In this document: positions 61,550 through 64,000 of the stretch, piece by piece
Numbering within the stretch: position 1 is the first letter of the stretch
Layout: every line of letters starts with the position of its first letter
DNA from: Paramicrosporidium saccamoebae
Lineage: Eukaryota > Rozellomycota
Length of the DNA stretch: 64,000 nucleotides
Reading direction: 5' to 3'
NCBI GenBank assembly: GCA_002794465.1
Contig: MTSL01000050.1
Span: forward strand, 65,164 to 129,163
The notes under the pieces: model-generated
What the model was told of the DNA's origin: nothing
The model's input: only the letters and a program-made list of their open reading frames with translations
The model's database searches: none
Program-made: the position numbers and the translations under genes

Positions 61550-61773
61550 CTATGTATACTGAGTGGTGGATCAAAGACGTCAAGAGTAATTAGAGACAAG
61601 AAACGGCAGAGACAGGTAATGGCAGAGGTGAGAAAATAAAAGACTGACGTTCCAATCTATCTATGTTTTAGCATCTTCCCCGCTACGCGATATGATATAT
61701 GATATGCTGTCGCACATAAATGAAATTGTTTTCCATCTGTCCTTAAAGGGCAAATATTTACGCGTCGACAACC
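61550..61773. other. Spacer upstream of the 7TM gene, with a MITE-end fragment
   Basis: Near 61676 the sequence CTTCCCCGCTACGCGATA matches a MITE terminus, but no partner end or target duplication is found. The rest is purine-rich leader. No gene seen. Confidence 0.4.
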
Positions 61774-63453
61774 ATGCGGTGTCTGAGTGTCCTTGTGCTG
61801 GCCAGCACTGCCTCTCTCGCCTCCAGCCTCGAATTTGTTGCTGTTCCATCTTTTGTCAGTTTGGCTGATGAGTAGTATACGGACAATGGCCCGCCAGCCT
61901 GTGGACCTGTTTTTGCACCGGGATTCTGGGTTCCTGGGCGTGTGCCTGCGTCTGTAGATTGTACCATAAGGGATTTGTCTTACCGGTAGTGAAATTACAG
62001 CTTATGGATGCCTCACCTGACACGCCATTTGGCTATGTCATCTACAATTACGATGATGAGGAATCTATCGGCTACAAGCTGCCTGGCGAGGTTTGTGTCG
62101 GTTACATCTAAGGTTATAGAGCACCAAAATGCTATTCTGCTCAACCGCAACGATTGGAAAAGGGCCGTGCACCAAAGAAAAGGTGGGACAGCTCATGACT
62201 GATGAGAAGCGACCCCCCAAACACCAACTCCGCAAAGACTGGATCGACTCTTCAAGCGGGAATGCCTTCACCACCAAGACCTCCTTTCCCGTCAAGGAGA
62301 CTGGATATTATTGCCTCCGAATTGCCAACCCGAATGCAGGCTCATTGGATGTCAAGCTGAATTTTATCAATCCATATGGAAAGATGCCGCCAGAGTTTTT
62401 CCCCCTACTCAAGGTCTCCATGTTTTTATTCGTGACGTACGCGATGGGATTGTTGGCATGGATTGTATTGTCGGTGAAGCATAGGAAACATTTGGTTTCT
62501 CTACAGAATTACATTGGAATTGTCATTGGACTGTCATTGATTGAGATGGGAGTGATCCATGCCTTTTACTATCACTTTAACGAGACTGGCGCTCCTTGTA
62601 AAATCCTGGTGCGATCGCTAATGTCTAGCCAATACAATGATGCTGCTCACTTCGGTTTTCAGTGCAGTCAGGGCTACTGCAGCGCTATTCTTCCTTCTTC
62701 TAGTCAGCATGGGCTATGGTGTTGTCATGTATGCCGATGCCCCATGGCTAATGATGTAGGGCTACTCTGGGTGACAAGTCCAAATCTGTCTATGCCTTGA
62801 CATTGGCTCATCTCGGATTCTCCGTCTTGAATGCGCTGGCTGGGGTTTCTATTCGGAATCAAAAAAGCCTTTTAATTCTGTTGGCTTCTGTGCCCATTTC
62901 TGTAACATACACCATCTTTTTTTCCTGGATCCTCAATGGACTGTCGGCCACCAAGGAAAGTTTGACGGTACGTAAGCAGAGTGCCAAGCTTGGGATGTAT
63001 GAACAGCTGACTTGGGTTCTCTTTGGATTCTTTGGTGCGGCCTGTTTCTTTATGATTGGCGCCGTCTTTGTGATTATCACTTATAACAACAGTCAATCCT
63101 GGTATGCCTCTCACTGGAACTGGCTCTGGTTCTTTTCTGCGGGCTGGCCAATGTTTCTCAACTGTCTCGCCTGCATGGCCGTTGGCTGGATCTTCCGTCC
63201 GCAGGCATACAACCGCAGCTACGGGATGAATGAAATATCCGAGTTTCCCCTTGACGAGGAGGATCTCGATAACCGTGCAAACATGGCCCTTGATACATTG
63301 CGAGCGCATCGCCGTGGCACTGAGGAGTATGGAAATCTTAGCGGAAGCATGGATGAGCTCGAAGGACATTCCCGATGGAACACGGGAAGCTTGCAAGCAT
63401 TTGGTAACGATGATGACTCGGGAAGTGAGGAGCACGTACTGTCAAAGAAATAA
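61774..63453 (+). CDS. PTM1: Lung seven-transmembrane (PTM1/GPR108) family protein (5 exons)
   Basis: Exons 61774-61871, 61958-62090, 62120-62597, 62629-62728 and 62760-63453; introns 86, 29, 31 and 31 nt; 500 residues. Signal peptide MRCLSVLVLASTASLAS, then a luminal domain with GKGPCTKEKVG and GYYCLRIANPNAGSLDVKL. Seven membrane segments start at about residue 170 (FPLLKVSMFLFVTYAMGLLA), including VSMGYGVVMATLGDKSK, the family signature. The cytosolic tail is acidic. Members cycle between Golgi and endosomes. The two last introns carry clear GCTAAT branch motifs. The 86-nt first intron is anomalous and could instead hide a short exon. Confidence 0.88.
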
Positions 63454-63480
63454 TCCATTAAATATTTGTTTTCAACATCC

Positions 63481-63795
63481 ATGCGCATGATTATATCTGC
63501 GGCGCGACATTTCCTACAAAGACCAGCACTAGTCCTTTTTAGGAATGCATCAGGTCTTTTACGACCCACCCTACAGAGTGCATCAAGCCTTTTTCAACCT
63601 ATCATGCAAAATACATTCAAGTTCCCAATGCACCTAATACCCCTCCGCACCTTCAAGATAAAATCCAGCGTTCGTCTCCGCTGTCCCCAATGCTACTTTG
63701 CACGACGGCAGGGCACACTGTTTGTGCGGTGCAAGTTGCATCCGCGCCACAAACAGCGTCAGGGCCGAGCCACGCGTAAGCAGCAGGTCTTTTAA
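63481..63795 (+). CDS. RTC6: Mitochondrial ribosomal protein bL36m
   Basis: 104 residues. An Arg/Ala/Leu-rich presequence of about 60 residues precedes the L36 core: FKIKSSVRLRCPQCYFARRQ, then GTLFVRCKLHPRHKQRQG. The C-x2-C...C...H zinc-ribbon pattern is complete. It is the smallest protein of the mitochondrial large ribosomal subunit. The start is the ATG at MRMIIS. The stop codon lies within TTTTAATAAATG, so stop and poly(A) signal overlap, and it also overlaps the stop of the convergent gene. Confidence 0.92.
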   Translation: MRMIISAARHFLQRPALVLFRNASGLLRPTLQSASSLFQPIMQNTFKFPMHLIPLRTFKIKSSVRLRCPQCYFARRQGTLFVRCKLHPRHKQRQGRATRKQQVF

Positions 63796-64000
63796 TAAAT
63801 GTTGCCTGCGTACATGGTGGATGGATCGGGCTGCTGGACCAGCTTCTGGTGGAGTAGGGTGAGTGTGTCGGTCCAGTGTGAATAACGTTGGTCGGTGGAG
63901 AGAGAAGTGATACTGGGAGTCAGTGCGACTGCAGTGATGGTGGAATGATGAGCCTGTGCATTAGTGTGTTGCAGATGAAGATTGTGGTCCAATATGGCCA
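63792..64000 (-). CDS. 3' end of an unrecognised gene, cut by window
   Basis: The last 68 codons of a minus-strand gene, open to the window edge, ending STMYAGNIY. It contains HSTITAVALTPSITSLSTDQ and RYSHWTDTLTLLHQKL. I do not recognise the family. The stop codon (63792-63794) overlaps that of bL36m by two bases. Confidence 0.5.
   Translation of the reverse strand, partial: AILDHNLHLQHTNAQAHHSTITAVALTPSITSLSTDQRYSHWTDTLTLLHQKLVQQPDPSTMYAGNIY

Noticed and set aside
62872-63435. 187-codon open frame antisense to the 7TM gene
   Set aside because: Overlaps conserved membrane segments of the sense gene; no independent support.
1-64000. tRNA or rRNA genes
   Set aside because: I saw no cloverleaf-compatible region or conserved rRNA segment on reading the spacers, although a covariance search was not possible.

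Overview
This is nuclear DNA from a eukaryote with a very compact, intron-bearing genome, most likely a fungus or a close fungal relative. The evidence is direct. Many genes are split by short spliceosomal introns; I could place 35, of which 34 are 28-43 nt, nearly all beginning GTA and 30 ending TAG. Intergenic distances fall to 0-50 bp. The gene content is fungal in flavour: PET127, TOM22, TVP23, a PTM1-type seven-TM protein, SSK2-type MAPKKKs, an SNF12/RSC6 subunit and a TGL-type lipase. Mitochondria are indicated by HSP60, TOM22, PET127 and bL36m. The short introns plus two expanded lineage-specific arrays would suit an early-diverging parasitic fungus, but that placement is inference.

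Layout. 1-14384 (minus): seven intact tandem copies of a ~570-residue alpha/beta-hydrolase (peptidase S33-like) with a C-terminal hydrophobic tail. Most carry a conserved micro-uORF that ends 20-21 nt before the start. 14937-40538: a dense housekeeping region. In order it holds a TMF-like coiled coil, ORC3, sphingosine kinase, HSP60, APN2, TOM22, PET127, two tandem membrane sulfatase-fold proteins, a TMEM128-like protein, FEN1, TVP23, a SNAP-25-type SNARE, SNF12/RSC6, ORC4, GAR1 and two unrecognised genes. 41120-48622 (plus): five tandem genes for a secreted ~312-residue protein of unknown function. Its strand pattern recalls a PP2C phosphatase without the metal-binding residues. Each spacer also holds a decayed, related frame. 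49525-64000: a single-pass membrane protein, TFIIA large subunit, a patatin/TGL-type protein lacking the canonical serine, TSR2, two tandem SSK2/MEKK4-type kinases, a SANT plus U-box-like protein, a lung-7TM (PTM1/GPR108) protein, bL36m, and the 3' end of an unknown gene.

A MITE family is scattered through the window, mostly in spacers. Its ends are TGTCGCGTAG and CTACGTCACA, with 4-bp target duplications at four insertions and an empty paralogous site for one. Two 10-N assembly gaps fall inside array genes; one gives a false frameshift.

The genes do not form one pathway. Notable subsets are two ORC subunits and FEN1/APN2 (DNA replication and repair), mitochondrial import, folding and expression genes (TOM22, HSP60, PET127, bL36m), and Golgi/secretory genes (TVP23, SNARE, PTM1-like, TMF-like). 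The two arrays show mosaic exchange between copies and are the best candidates for an undescribed host- or environment-facing system.
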